Assembly (NCBI RefSeq): GCF_000372365.1
Contig: NZ_AQUU01000003.1
Coordinates: 62,001-126,000, forward strand
Origin: Aggregatibacter actinomycetemcomitans DSM 8324
GTDB taxonomy: Bacteria; Pseudomonadota; Gammaproteobacteria; Enterobacterales; Pasteurellaceae
Length of the DNA stretch: 64,000 nt
Reading direction: 5' to 3'
The translations under genes were made by a program, and so were the position numbers. This document shows positions 30,622 to 40,289 of the stretch, piece after piece. The notes below the pieces were generated by a model that had not been told where the DNA came from, made no database searches, and worked only from the letters and a program-made list of their open reading frames with translations. Numbering within the stretch: position 1 is the first letter of the stretch; every line of letters begins with the position of its first letter.

Positions 30622-31719
30622 TTATTTCGCTGCTTTCAGCTCTTGATAATATTGCTCGTAGTATTGAATCGCGTCGCCCACATCATCTTGCCAGTAGCTT
30701 TTTTGTAGCACGTCGGCAGATGGGTAAATCGCCGAATCTTCAGTGATTTCTTTCGGTAAGGCTTTTTTCGCTTCAAGGTTAGCGGTTGGATAGCCGATAG
30801 CTAAGGTTAATTTTTCCGCCGCTTTTGCGCCCAACATATAGTTAATTAATTTGTGTGCGCCGTCCGGGTTTTTAGAAGTAACCGGAATCGCGAGGGTATC
30901 TACCCAAAGGACCGGACCTTCTTTCGGGAACACCATGTCTAAAGGTGCCTGTTCTTTTTTCGCAATACGTACGGAACCATTCCATAATTGACCGACTTCC
31001 ACTTCACCGGAAATGAAAGAGTTTGCCGGGTTGTCGGAATTGAAAGAAAGCACGTTTGGACGTAATTTCAGTAATTCTTCATAAGCCTGTTTGATAATCG
31101 CCGGATCTTGTGTGTTCGGATCCTGGCCGATTTTCAATAACGCGATATTGAATACTTCGCGGGCATCGTCTAATAATTGTACTTTATTGGCAAATTCAGG
31201 TTTCCATAAATCGCCCCAGGAGGTGAAATCGCTGCCTTTGTAAGTGTTAGTGTTAAAGGCAATGCCCGGAGCGCCTAATAATTGCGGAAGGGAATATTTG
31301 TTGCCTTTGTCGTAAGGTTTGTCGAGCCAATCAGGGTCTAATTCTTTAATGACGGGTAATTTGCTGTGATCAAGTTCTTTTAACATGCCTTCGCGCGCCA
31401 TTTTGGACACGAAGTAGTTGGAAGGCGCAATAACATCATAACCGCCGGCAGCACCTTGGGTTTTGATTTTTGCATACATGGTTTCGTTGGATTCGAGACT
31501 GGAAACAATCACTTTAATACCGGTTTCTTTGGTGAATTCATCGAGAAGACCATCCGGTACATATTCAGTCCAAGTGTAAAGATACACGGTATCATTTGCG
31601 GGTGCTTCAGCTTTAGGGGCTTCCGGCGTTGCTTGCGCTTGCTTGTTGTCTTTATCGTTACAACCGGTAAGTGCAACAGCGATCATACTTGCGGTGAATA
31701 AACCGGCAAATTTTTTCAT
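30622..31719 (-). CDS. potD: spermidine/putrescine-binding protein PotD (lipoprotein)
   Basis: This 365-residue solute-binding protein delivers polyamines to PotABC. The N-terminus MKKFAGLFTASMIAVALTGC is a lipoprotein signal (lipobox ALTGC), so the protein is membrane-anchored here, unlike the soluble periplasmic PotD of E. coli. A short Ala/Pro/Glu linker follows. The mature domain starts VYLYTWTEYVPDGLLDEFT and has YDVIAPSNYFVSKMAREGML, a Glu/Asp-rich polyamine site (DDAREVF, LWNGSVRIAKKE) and VLWVDTLAIPVTS. The ATG at 31719 has GGAG upstream; a longer frame exists but lacks a signal peptide. Two hairpins with T runs separate it from potC. Confidence 0.92.
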   Translation of the reverse strand: MKKFAGLFTASMIAVALTGCNDKDNKQAQATPEAPKAEAPANDTVYLYTWTEYVPDGLLDEFTKETGIKVIVSSLESNETMYAKIKTQGAAGGYDVIAPSNYFVSKMAREGMLKELDHSKLPVIKELDPDWLDKPYDKGNKYSLPQLLGAPGIAFNTNTYKGSDFTSWGDLWKPEFANKVQLLDDAREVFNIALLKIGQDPNTQDPAIIKQAYEELLKLRPNVLSFNSDNPANSFISGEVEVGQLWNGSVRIAKKEQAPLDMVFPKEGPVLWVDTLAIPVTSKNPDGAHKLINYMLGAKAAEKLTLAIGYPTANLEAKKALPKEITEDSAIYPSADVLQKSYWQDDVGDAIQYYEQYYQELKAAK

Positions 31720-31748
31720 TTTTGTTTGTTCTCCGTAAAAGAGGGGGT

Positions 31749-31775
31749 AAAAAACCACCTGCATGAAATGCAGGT
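31749..31775 (-). terminator. second of two tandem hairpins before potD
   Basis: ACCTGCA pairs with TGCAGGT (31757-31763 with 31769-31775). On the minus strand the stem is followed by GG and six T. It ends about 30 bases before the potD ATG, so it could also attenuate. Confidence 0.6.
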
Positions 31776-31776
31776 A

Positions 31777-31808
31777 TAAAAAAACGCCTTGATTTTGCGT
31801 CAAGGCGT
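31777..31808 (-). terminator. terminator after potABC
   Basis: ACGCCTTGA and TCAAGGCGT (31784-31792 with 31800-31808) form a perfect 9-bp stem followed by seven T on the minus strand, 42 bases after the potC stop. It is one of the strongest terminators in the window, though placed inside the pot locus. Confidence 0.8.
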
Positions 31809-31849
31809 ATTGTATGTGCTATTAAATTATTTGTGAAGCATTATTATAT

Positions 31850-32623
31850 CTAGATGTCTTTGTGTTTCTTGCCAATAAATTGACTGGCAATGACTAGTAA
31901 TAATGACAACACAATCATGATGGTTGCAAGGGCATTCACTTCCGGCGTCACTCCGGTTTTCACCAAGGAGAAGATACGCAACGGCAGGATTTCGTAGCTG
32001 ACACCGCTCACAAAGGAGGACACCACAACGTCATCCAGTGAAATGGTGAAACTTAACAACCAACCGGACACCACCGCCGGTAAGGCAAGCGGCAGGATGA
32101 TTTTACGTAAAATGGTGATTTCGCTTGCACCCAAATCTTTCGCCGCTTCCAGCATTCTGGCGTCAAAACCGTTTAAGCGGGAGAAAATGGTGACGGTAAC
32201 GTAAGGCAGACAAAAAGTTACGTGTGCCAAAAGCAATGACCAGAAACCTAAGGAAATCCCCACCACCATAAATAAGGCGAGTAAGGATACCGCCATTACG
32301 ATATCCGGCGACATCATCACGATAAACAACATACCGCTTACCGCCTGTTTGCCACGGAAACGATAACGATAAAGCGCGATAGCCGTTAAGCCGCCAACGA
32401 TGGTCGCAAGTGTTGCTGCAAAAAAAGCTATGGTAACGGAGTGAATCGCCGCCTGAATTAAGGTGTCGTTGTTAAATAAACGCTCGTACCAGTTCCAACT
32501 GAAGCCTTTCCAACTTAAACCGTAGCGGTCTGAATTGAAAGAGTTCGTCACTAAAATAACAATCGGGATATACAAATAAGCGTATACCACAAACATAAAA
32601 ATATTGCGTAGTAAACGGCTCAT
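31850..32623 (-). CDS. potC: spermidine/putrescine ABC permease PotC
   Basis: A 257-residue inner-membrane permease with six predicted helices and the EAA loop for contact with the ATPase ([24 protein letters not shown], read across two parts near residues 155-178). It starts on the last base of the potB stop codon (TAATG), so it is translationally coupled. The length is close to E. coli PotC (264). With PotB it forms the transmembrane channel. Confidence 0.94.
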   Translation of the reverse strand: MSRLLRNIFMFVVYAYLYIPIVILVTNSFNSDRYGLSWKGFSWNWYERLFNNDTLIQAAIHSVTIAFFAATLATIVGGLTAIALYRYRFRGKQAVSGMLFIVMMSPDIVMAVSLLALFMVVGISLGFWSLLLAHVTFCLPYVTVTIFSRLNGFDARMLEAAKDLGASEITILRKIILPLALPAVVSGWLLSFTISLDDVVVSSFVSGVSYEILPLRIFSLVKTGVTPEVNALATIMIVLSLLLVIASQFIGKKHKDI

Positions 32624-33483
32624 TATTCCAACTCCACTTTTTTGTTCAATAATTTATTCGCGCGGTAATACACGAAGATGAGTAATGCCATCAAAATGGT
32701 CAATCCGATACTGATTGCGGAGCCGAACGGCCAGTTGCGGGAAATTAAGAATTCGCTCTTAATCACGTTACCCACAAGCAACACTTTCGCGCCGCCGAGT
32801 AAGTCCGCTACATAAAACATTCCCATTGCCGGCAATAATACCAACAAGCAGCCTGCAACGATGCCCGGCATGGTCAACGGCAGAATCACGCGGAAGAATC
32901 GTTGGAACGCGTTTGCCCCCAAGTCTTTTGCCGCTTCCAATAAGCGTCCGTCTAACTTTTCAATGGCGGAGTAGAGCGGCAGAATCATGAACGGCAGAAG
33001 CAAATACACCAAACCGATAATCACCGCCACTTCGGTGTTCAGAATCCGAATCGGTTCACTCAAAATACCCATTTCCAATAACATGGTGTTCAATACGCCT
33101 TTCACGCCGAGGAACACTTTCATGCCGTAAATACGAATAAGCGAGTTTGTCCAGAACGGCAACACCACAAGGAACAATAAGAGCGGTCGATATTTCGGGT
33201 GAATTTTACTGACCATAAAGGCAAACGGATAACCGATTAGTAAACAAATAATGGTGGCAATGATTGACATATACAATGAGTTCCACACCACCTGCGCATA
33301 AAGCGGATTAAACAGGTTGATGTAGTTTTCAAAGTTAAATGGCAAGGTATAAAAGTTGCTACCATCTCGGGTTAAAAAACTTACGACTAATACCAATAAG
33401 TTTGGGATCAGCACGAAGAAGATTAGCCAGCTGAAGATAATCGCAACAGTAATTTTCTGGAATTTATTATTGATTATCTTCAT
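32623..33483 (-). CDS. potB: spermidine/putrescine ABC permease PotB
   Basis: A 286-residue permease with six hydrophobic helices and the EAA loop [20 protein letters not shown] near residue 190. The motif [18 protein letters not shown] is typical of PotB. The ATG at 33483 is preferred; a TTG four codons upstream is in frame. It overlaps the end of potA by 17 bases and the start of potC by one base, so the three are translated from one message. Confidence 0.94.
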   Translation of the reverse strand: MKIINNKFQKITVAIIFSWLIFFVLIPNLLVLVVSFLTRDGSNFYTLPFNFENYINLFNPLYAQVVWNSLYMSIIATIICLLIGYPFAFMVSKIHPKYRPLLLFLVVLPFWTNSLIRIYGMKVFLGVKGVLNTMLLEMGILSEPIRILNTEVAVIIGLVYLLLPFMILPLYSAIEKLDGRLLEAAKDLGANAFQRFFRVILPLTMPGIVAGCLLVLLPAMGMFYVADLLGGAKVLLVGNVIKSEFLISRNWPFGSAISIGLTILMALLIFVYYRANKLLNKKVELE

Positions 33484-34585
33484 CGTTGAGTACAACCTCC
33501 CAACCTTCGTGCCATGTAATGCCTACACGTTGACCAATACTGTGATCCATGTGAGGATCATCTTCGTTAAAGAATTCGCTGACCAGCACGCGTTTGCCGT
33601 TTTGTTCAAATTCCACGGTGGATTCTAAGGTCATGCCTTTATAAGTGCGGTCGATAATATGACCGATAATGGCTTTGGAATGTTCATGCTCGTCAAGTTC
33701 TTTAATTACAATATCTTCGGGACGAAACAACACTTGAAGCTGCTGATCTTTTTTCACCGGAATGTCCGTATAAATATCACAAACGCGACCTTCCACGTTC
33801 GCCAACACCACATTTTCCGATTTACGTTCAATCACAGTGGCATCAAACACATTAATTTCGCCGATAAAACGTGCGACGAACAGGTTTGCAGGTTCTTCGT
33901 AAATTTCACGCGGCGAACCGTCTTGTGCGATTTTACCTTTACGTAACAACACAATACGGTCGGACATGGTAATCGCTTCTTCCTGATCGTGGGTTACAAA
34001 AATAAATGTGATACCTAACTGGCGCTGCAACACTTTCAGTTCGTATTGCATTTGTTTACGCAATTTGTAGTCCAACGCGGAGAGGGATTCGTCGAGTAAT
34101 AACACTTTAGGTTTATTTACAACCGCCCGGGCAATGGCAATACGTTGTTGCTGGCCACCGGAAAGCTGGGTCGGCTTACGATCCGCCATTTCTTCTAATT
34201 GCACCATGCGTAGGGCTTCTAACACGCGCGGTTTAATTTCCGCCTCCGGCACTTTTTGCATACGCAAACCGAAAGCGACGTTTTCAAAGATGGTCATGTG
34301 CGGAAAAAGTGCGTAGCTTTGGAATACGGTGTTAACGTGGCGTTTCTCTGCCGGCACGTTGGTGATGTCTTCACCGTCTAAAATGATGTTGCCCGAATCT
34401 AATTCTTCCAAGCCTGCAAGCAAACGCAATACCGTTGTTTTGCCGCAGCCGGAGGGGCCGAGAATTGTCAAAAATTCACCGTTATTAATGGTTAAATTGA
34501 AGTCTTTAATAATGGTGTTGGAACCGTAGGATTTAGTAATGGAACGAAGCTCGATAATTGGCTTGTTTTGAACTGTATTTTCCAC
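33467..34585 (-). CDS. potA: spermidine/putrescine ABC transporter ATPase PotA
   Basis: The 372-residue ATP-binding subunit. The N-terminal domain has Walker [21 protein letters not shown] near residue 40, the Q-loop [20 protein letters not shown], signature [19 protein letters not shown], Walker [17 protein letters not shown] and the switch [13 protein letters not shown]-terminal OB-type regulatory domain (about 245-372, [10 protein letters not shown] and [13 protein letters not shown]) follows. First gene of potABC-D. Its upstream gap of 263 bp is shared with the divergent pepT. Confidence 0.96.
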   Translation of the reverse strand: MENTVQNKPIIELRSITKSYGSNTIIKDFNLTINNGEFLTILGPSGCGKTTVLRLLAGLEELDSGNIILDGEDITNVPAEKRHVNTVFQSYALFPHMTIFENVAFGLRMQKVPEAEIKPRVLEALRMVQLEEMADRKPTQLSGGQQQRIAIARAVVNKPKVLLLDESLSALDYKLRKQMQYELKVLQRQLGITFIFVTHDQEEAITMSDRIVLLRKGKIAQDGSPREIYEEPANLFVARFIGEINVFDATVIERKSENVVLANVEGRVCDIYTDIPVKKDQQLQVLFRPEDIVIKELDEHEHSKAIIGHIIDRTYKGMTLESTVEFEQNGKRVLVSEFFNEDDPHMDHSIGQRVGITWHEGWEVVLNDEDNQ

Positions 34586-34746
34586 TAGCTTTGGTTTTCT
34601 CCCTAATGTACCGAATTTTTCGATATAAATTAGAAACGAATACCTACAAAATGCAGGCGGCGACTGTAAAAATGAACGCTAATGATATAGCGATCAGGGC
34701 ATAATGAAAAGCAATTAATAGTGATTTTTCATAAAAAGTCGGATAT

Positions 34747-34760
34747 TTGTTATATATCAA
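34747..34760. promoter_or_regulatory. FNR-like site upstream of pepT
   Basis: TTGTTATATATCAA matches TTGAT-N4-ATCAA at nine of ten positions. TAGACT at 34783-34788 is where the -10 box of a class II FNR promoter should be (start near 34795). In Salmonella pepT is an FNR-dependent anaerobic gene, which supports the call. Confidence 0.6.
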
Positions 34761-34848
34761 GGAACTGTCATTATTTTACGGCTAGACTAACAGCAATTTT
34801 TCAATGAATTTTTTCGGAAAGCAAAATACTTAAAACAGGAGAAGAATA

Positions 34849-36093
34849 ATGCAGGATTTATTATCTCAAGAACCCGTATTGGAGCGTTTTTTCAACTATG
34901 TGAGTTACGACACGCAATCCAAGCCCGGCGCCAAAGTTTCGCCCAGTACGGCAGGGCAGCTGGCATTAGCCAAACATTTGCAGCAGGAGCTTATCGCATT
35001 GGGTTTGCAAAATATTGAATTAAGCAAGCACGCCGTGCTTACCGCATTTTTGCCCTCCAATGTGGATCCTGATTCGCCGACCATCGGTTTGATTTCTCAT
35101 TTAGACACCTCGCCCGAATGTAGCGGCAAGAACGTTCAGCCGGAATTGATTGAAAATTATCGCGGCGGTGACATCGCCCTTGGCATCGGCGAAGAGTTTA
35201 TCAGCCCCGTGTATTATTCCTTCCTGCACCAATTAACGGGTAAAACCCTGATTGTGACCGACGGCAACACCTTATTAGGCGCGGATAACAAAGCAGGAAT
35301 AGCGGAAATTATGACCGCACTTTATCGCCTAAAAACGGAAAATCTGCCCCATTGTAATATCCGTGTCGCTTTCACGCCCGATGAAGAAATCGGCTTAGGG
35401 ATGCAGTTTTTCCCTTTTGAAGATTTCCCTTGCGATTGGGCCTACACTATTGATGGCGGCGCGGTGGGCGAGCTGGAATACGAAAACTTTAATGCCGCTT
35501 CCGCCAAAATCACATTTCACGGGCGCAATATTCACCCCGGCGCCGCTAAGAAAAAAATGGTGAATGCGCTGACCTTGGCGTGTGAGTTTCAAAATGCGTT
35601 TTCATCGGCGGAAACACCGGAAAATACCGAACAGCGCGAAGGTTTTTTCCATTTAAATCATTTTACCGGCGACATTGAAAAAGTGGAATTGCATTACCTG
35701 ATTCGTGATTTTGAATGGAATACCTTTGAACAGCGTAAACAATTCATCACGGCATTGGTGGAAAAATTCAATCGCGAAAAACGTTTACCGAAACCCATTG
35801 AGTTAATGATTTCCGACAGCTACAAAAATATGAACGAAACGGTGAAGAAAGTCCCTCAATCCATTGAATTGGCGGATTTGGCGATGCAACAATGCGGCGT
35901 TACCCCCAACCATAAATTGATTCGTGGCGGCACCGACGGCGCTTGGTTGGCGGAAAAAGGATTGGCTTGCCCGAACATTTTCACCGGCGGCTATAATTTT
36001 CACAGCAAACACGAATTGATTACCCTGGAGGGCATGAAAAACGCGGTGAACGTGATTGTCAAACTGGTCGAGCTGGCGGCTAAGGCGTCATGA
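34849..36093 (+). CDS. pepT: peptidase T (tripeptide aminopeptidase)
   Basis: A 414-residue cytosolic M20B metallopeptidase that removes the N-terminal residue from tripeptides. Zinc ligands are in ISHLDTSPE near residue 80, DGNTLLGADNKAGIAEIM near 140, FTPDEEIGLGM near 176 and YTIDGGAVGELEYENF; the C-terminal IFTGGYNFHSKHELI gives the last His. The length matches E. coli (408). AGGAGAAGAATA precedes the ATG. It is divergent from potA. Confidence 0.95.
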   Translation: MQDLLSQEPVLERFFNYVSYDTQSKPGAKVSPSTAGQLALAKHLQQELIALGLQNIELSKHAVLTAFLPSNVDPDSPTIGLISHLDTSPECSGKNVQPELIENYRGGDIALGIGEEFISPVYYSFLHQLTGKTLIVTDGNTLLGADNKAGIAEIMTALYRLKTENLPHCNIRVAFTPDEEIGLGMQFFPFEDFPCDWAYTIDGGAVGELEYENFNAASAKITFHGRNIHPGAAKKKMVNALTLACEFQNAFSSAETPENTEQREGFFHLNHFTGDIEKVELHYLIRDFEWNTFEQRKQFITALVEKFNREKRLPKPIELMISDSYKNMNETVKKVPQSIELADLAMQQCGVTPNHKLIRGGTDGAWLAEKGLACPNIFTGGYNFHSKHELITLEGMKNAVNVIVKLVELAAKAS

Positions 36094-36112
36094 TAAAAAC
36101 GCTTGTAAAAAC

Positions 36113-36158
36113 GACCGCACTTTATGTAGCCACAAGAGGTTATGTTTAAAGTGCGGTC
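36113..36158. terminator. inverted uptake-sequence pair, pepT/letB junction
   Basis: GACCGCACTTT (36113-36123) and AAAGTGCGGTC (36148-36158) form a perfect 11-bp stem with a 24-nt loop between two convergent genes, with T or A runs outside. Confidence 0.65.
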
Positions 36159-36168
36159 ATTTTTTCCA

Positions 36169-38826
36169 TTAATTTTTGGCTGCCGGTAACGCGCCTTGAT
36201 TCCATTTCTGTGCATTTTCCGGGCGTTTGGCTTGCAATAAGAAATGCTGATTTGCTTTTACCTGCCCTTGCACCACCGTGCCTGACGGCGTAGAGAAGGA
36301 AATGCCGCCTTTTAACAGCTGTTGTACGCTGCCGGTGTTGAATTGGGCGCCGGACCAGCCGAGGTTGAAATCGTAACCGGAGGCGATCCAGAATTCGGAA
36401 TTTTGGCGCACGAGGTGCTGATATTTCGGGGCGATAAGAATGTTGATAAATACCCGATCGCCCAACGAATTCAGCTCTAAGTTTTTAATGGTTCCCACTT
36501 CCACGCCACGATACATAATCGGCGATCCCGCGGTAATATTTAGCGCGTCGTTGGTTTCCAGCACAAGCGGTAACCCATTGGTATATTTAATGTTATTGTT
36601 GACGGATTGGCTTAAGGCAAATTGTGTTTTGCTTTTGCCGGAACCCACTTCCACATCAATGTACGGTTGCAATAAGCTGTCGATATTTTCAATACCGCCG
36701 GCGGAAATTTGCGGTGAAATCACTTTGAAGCGCGAGCCTTCTTTGGCGATTAGCGCCATGTAATTCGGGTTAATTAATGCTTTAGCGATGATTTTATTGC
36801 TCTTTTGATTAAGCTGAATGCTGTCGATTTCACCAATGGTTAAGCCTAAATAACGTAACGCCATGCCTTTGCTGAGGTTAGTGGCGTCCTCGGCAGTCAG
36901 GGTGATTTGTTGCTCTGCAGACTTGGCGCGCAGTTCGTTCGGATAAAGGGTATGGTTGCCTTTACCGCCGCTATTATCAAAGCTGATAGCGCCTTTTAAC
37001 GAACGTGCTACGGGCGTTGCCTGAATGCTGATGCCTTTCGGGGTAATGTCAATTTGCGCCGCACTTTCCATCCAGAAGACGCTTTTGTCCGTCAATAAAT
37101 AGCGGTATTTCGGATAAATAAACACATCCACGGCAAAATGTTGGGTTTGCGGACGGATATCCAAAATTTTACCCACTTCATATTGGCGGTAAAGCACCAA
37201 TGAGCCTTTGTTAATACTTGGTAAATTGGACGTGGTCAGCGTGATGGTAGGTTGCGGTCGGTTTTCGGTAATGCCGGCTTCCGCGTTGGTTAAATCGCTG
37301 TAAAGGGTATAGCTTTCTTTTGCTTTGCCCTGATTTTTACCCGCCACCACGCGAATGCCGCCTTGCAGCCATTTTTCCGGTGTGGCGGCTTCAAAACGTA
37401 AGCCGTCAACACCCAAACTCACTTCAAAATTGGAGGCGGCGATAAATAGGGTATCGCCGTGAATTAAATGGCGATACTCGCCGGCGATTGCGACTTTGAA
37501 TTTGACGCCGTCGGTATCAATTTGCTGAGACACAATTTCGCCGATTTGAATGTTGTTATAAATCAACGGTTGTCCTTCGTTGATACCGTAAGTTTCCGGT
37601 GCGGTTAAATTCAGCACTAAGGTGTTCGGCTGTTTCAGTAATAACTCGCTTTCTTTAATCACATCGAAATCCGTTCGGTTTTCACCGTCGCCCGGCAACA
37701 CCTCAAAATATTTGCCGCGTAGCAGTTTTTGTACATCGGTTAAATCTGCCAGACCCGGTTTTTTCACGCGCAATACAATGTTGCTGTTGGCTTTGAACAA
37801 ATTGGCAAGATTCGGATCAATTAATAACGTACCACTTAACATTTCATCGTTATTTTCTACCGCACTTAATTCGGATAACACGCCGATTTCGGTATTTTGG
37901 TAATAAACGTGGGTTTTCCCTGCTACCAAACCGACAGTGTTCGGAAGGTTGACATTAATGTTGATACCGCGTTTTGCCGCTTGCAGGTTGGAATAAAGTG
38001 TGTAGCTTTCGTTCATTTCCGCTGCCGGGCTGTTGTTTGGCGAATCAAAAGCAGCAGCACCTTGCACCACAGAATTAAGGCTGTCTACGTTAACGTTTAA
38101 ACCGGAAACGTCAATGCTGGCGCTGATGCCGCTGATATTCCAGAAATGGCTGTCTTTTTTGACAAATTTGGCGTAAGGCTTATTGATGACCACATCAATT
38201 TCCACTTTTTTGCCGTCTTCGGTGAAATGGAAATCATAGATTCGACCCACGGGTATCTTTTTGTAATAGATAGATGCACCGATTGAAATAGAGCCCAAAT
38301 CATCGGCAATTAAATGAATCAGTAAATCACCCGGAGTAAGCTGTGCTATAGGGCCTTTCGTTTCTGCCATGAATTCATGTTCGGTGTCCCCCCCGCCCGG
38401 TTGTAAGGTGATGTAATTACCTGAAACCAATGCATCTAAGCCTGAAATCCCGGCAAGGGATGCACTTGGTTTCACCAGCCAGAATTTGGTGTTTTCCCGT
38501 AAGACGGTTTTGGCCTCAGGGTAAATATTGGCTACCACTTCCACTTTTTGCAGATCATCGGTGAAATTCACCTTCTTTACTACCCCGATTTGCAAACCTT
38601 GGTAGCGAATTTGTGTTTTGCCGGCAACGATACCGTCACCGTTGGTAAAAGTGATTTTTACGCTGATACCCTGTTCCTGCACAATTTGGAAGAACAAAAT
38701 GGCACTGATACACAGGGCGATGAAAGGTAACAACCAAAATGGCGAAATACGCCGGTTTTGACGCACCTGCGCGTTGACTTCCGTTTCATTATTTTGATGT
38801 TGCGTGTTTTGCTTGTTGTCTGTCAT
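36169..38826 (-). CDS. letB: MCE-domain lipid transport protein LetB (YebT)
   Basis: An 885-residue inner-membrane-anchored protein (single helix at about 30-50, WLLPFIALCISAILFF) with seven MCE repeats, counted from the recurring 'G..G..v.y.g..iG.i' pattern: GDGIVAGKTQIRYQGLQIG, SISIGASIYYKKIPVG, VAGKTHVYYQNTEIG, INEGQPLIYNNIQIG, INKGSLVLYRQYEVG, LSKGMALRYLGLTIG and ITAGSPIMYRGVEVG. E. coli LetB (877) also has seven and forms a hollow tube across the periplasm for phospholipid movement. The gene overlaps the end of letA by 38 bases. Confidence 0.94.
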   Translation of the reverse strand: MTDNKQNTQHQNNETEVNAQVRQNRRISPFWLLPFIALCISAILFFQIVQEQGISVKITFTNGDGIVAGKTQIRYQGLQIGVVKKVNFTDDLQKVEVVANIYPEAKTVLRENTKFWLVKPSASLAGISGLDALVSGNYITLQPGGGDTEHEFMAETKGPIAQLTPGDLLIHLIADDLGSISIGASIYYKKIPVGRIYDFHFTEDGKKVEIDVVINKPYAKFVKKDSHFWNISGISASIDVSGLNVNVDSLNSVVQGAAAFDSPNNSPAAEMNESYTLYSNLQAAKRGININVNLPNTVGLVAGKTHVYYQNTEIGVLSELSAVENNDEMLSGTLLIDPNLANLFKANSNIVLRVKKPGLADLTDVQKLLRGKYFEVLPGDGENRTDFDVIKESELLLKQPNTLVLNLTAPETYGINEGQPLIYNNIQIGEIVSQQIDTDGVKFKVAIAGEYRHLIHGDTLFIAASNFEVSLGVDGLRFEAATPEKWLQGGIRVVAGKNQGKAKESYTLYSDLTNAEAGITENRPQPTITLTTSNLPSINKGSLVLYRQYEVGKILDIRPQTQHFAVDVFIYPKYRYLLTDKSVFWMESAAQIDITPKGISIQATPVARSLKGAISFDNSGGKGNHTLYPNELRAKSAEQQITLTAEDATNLSKGMALRYLGLTIGEIDSIQLNQKSNKIIAKALINPNYMALIAKEGSRFKVISPQISAGGIENIDSLLQPYIDVEVGSGKSKTQFALSQSVNNNIKYTNGLPLVLETNDALNITAGSPIMYRGVEVGTIKNLELNSLGDRVFINILIAPKYQHLVRQNSEFWIASGYDFNLGWSGAQFNTGSVQQLLKGGISFSTPSGTVVQGQVKANQHFLLQAKRPENAQKWNQGALPAAKN

Positions 38827-40072
38827 AGATTTCCCAAATTAAGCGGCTGTCAAATTGCTCCGCTGCAATCATTGTCAAAAATACCGCCGCGCCGAAATAG
38901 AGCGCCGCTGTACCTACAGAAAAGTCGATAATCTGCCCTCGGGTAACCAAAGACATCATCAGTGCCAATACGAATAAATCAAGCATTGACCAGCGTCCGA
39001 CGAAATGCACGATATGCAACAAACGCATTTGCCAGCGAATAGAATGTTTCAGTTTAAAGTGTATGCAGGTGAGCAGGTACAACATAATCAACACTTTGCT
39101 AATGGGCACGAAAATACTGGCGGTAAATACCACAAAAGCAATGAAGTAACTGCCCATATCAATAAAACTGATCACGCCCGACATTAAGGTGTCCGTACTT
39201 GGCGCACCGTTTAAATAAATCACCGACATCGGCAATAAATTTGCCGGAAACAGCATGATAATACCCGCAATTAATAGCGCCCAGGTGCGTTGTAATTTAA
39301 TGGCGTTTGGCAAATCAATTTGCGAATAGCAACGCGGACAGATTTCGCGCCCTTTGCGATCGGTGAGCGGATTAATAAAGCTATATTGGCAGGAATGACA
39401 ATAACGTAAATCTTCCGTATGCGTGAGATTATTGACCGCTTTGCTTTGCGGGTAAAAATCGTTCCACACTTCGTCGGGGTTAATTTTAATAAACAAGAGC
39501 GTGGTTAAAAGTGCGGTAAAAATAAAAGCGATTAAGTAAATATTCAGTTCTAATGTGGCGTACTCCTGCACTTTGAAAATGCTCACGCCCAATGCCACCA
39601 AATACACGTCAAACATCACCCAGGGTTTAATATAACTGAGGGAAATCAACAAATTGCGTGGTTTTATGTGCATGATCTGTGACAGCCGCAGCAGAATAAC
39701 CAGCAGCGCAAAGGCAATGGGCATAAACACGGCGCAAAGAAACACTAAAAATGCAGTGTAAGAAAAACCTTGTGTCGCCATTTTCCACACGCCCAGCCAG
39801 ACCGAGGCGTCAATTTTTTCGCCTAATAAATCTATGCTTAAAAGCGGGTAAGTTAAAGCGAAAGGCATCAGGATTAAAATAGAGATGGCGATAATCGAAC
39901 AGCGTTTTAAACTCCAGCGGCTGGTGGTATATAACACATTCTGGCAGCGCGGACAAAGGGCACGTTGCCCTCGTTGTAATGCAGAAATTTTAACCACGGC
40001 ATTGCATTCACCGCAACGAACGAGGCGATGAAAAGTAGCGTCGGCCAAATTTAACTTGGAATGTGCTGTCAT
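38789..40072 (-). CDS. letA: LetA (YebS), PqiA-like inner-membrane lipid transport protein
   Basis: A 427-residue membrane protein, the same length as E. coli YebS. It has two copies of a module made of a zinc-ribbon pair (CGECNAVVKIS...CPRCQNVLY near 17-47; CHSCQYSF...CPRCYSQID near 225-250) followed by four membrane helices. It works with LetB in lipid exchange between membranes. It is first in letA-letB, with 217 bp to the divergent proQ. Confidence 0.94.
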   Translation of the reverse strand: MTAHSKLNLADATFHRLVRCGECNAVVKISALQRGQRALCPRCQNVLYTTSRWSLKRCSIIAISILILMPFALTYPLLSIDLLGEKIDASVWLGVWKMATQGFSYTAFLVFLCAVFMPIAFALLVILLRLSQIMHIKPRNLLISLSYIKPWVMFDVYLVALGVSIFKVQEYATLELNIYLIAFIFTALLTTLLFIKINPDEVWNDFYPQSKAVNNLTHTEDLRYCHSCQYSFINPLTDRKGREICPRCYSQIDLPNAIKLQRTWALLIAGIIMLFPANLLPMSVIYLNGAPSTDTLMSGVISFIDMGSYFIAFVVFTASIFVPISKVLIMLYLLTCIHFKLKHSIRWQMRLLHIVHFVGRWSMLDLFVLALMMSLVTRGQIIDFSVGTAALYFGAAVFLTMIAAEQFDSRLIWEIYDRQQAKHATSK

Positions 40073-40289
40073 GAATCAAGTTACCTAAATATTAAAGAAG
40101 CGCGTATTTTATACTGTATTTTTCGTTTTTAGTACGAATTTATCTTGCTTAGACAGAAAAAGTGCGGTCATTTTTCGCGGAATTTATTATTTCTTTTCAG
40201 TAGATAGATTATTAATTGTCATTTTTTCTGAAAGTAAGCTAAACTATGGTAAGTTTTTCTACTTATTAAAATCTATGCAGGATTTCGCA

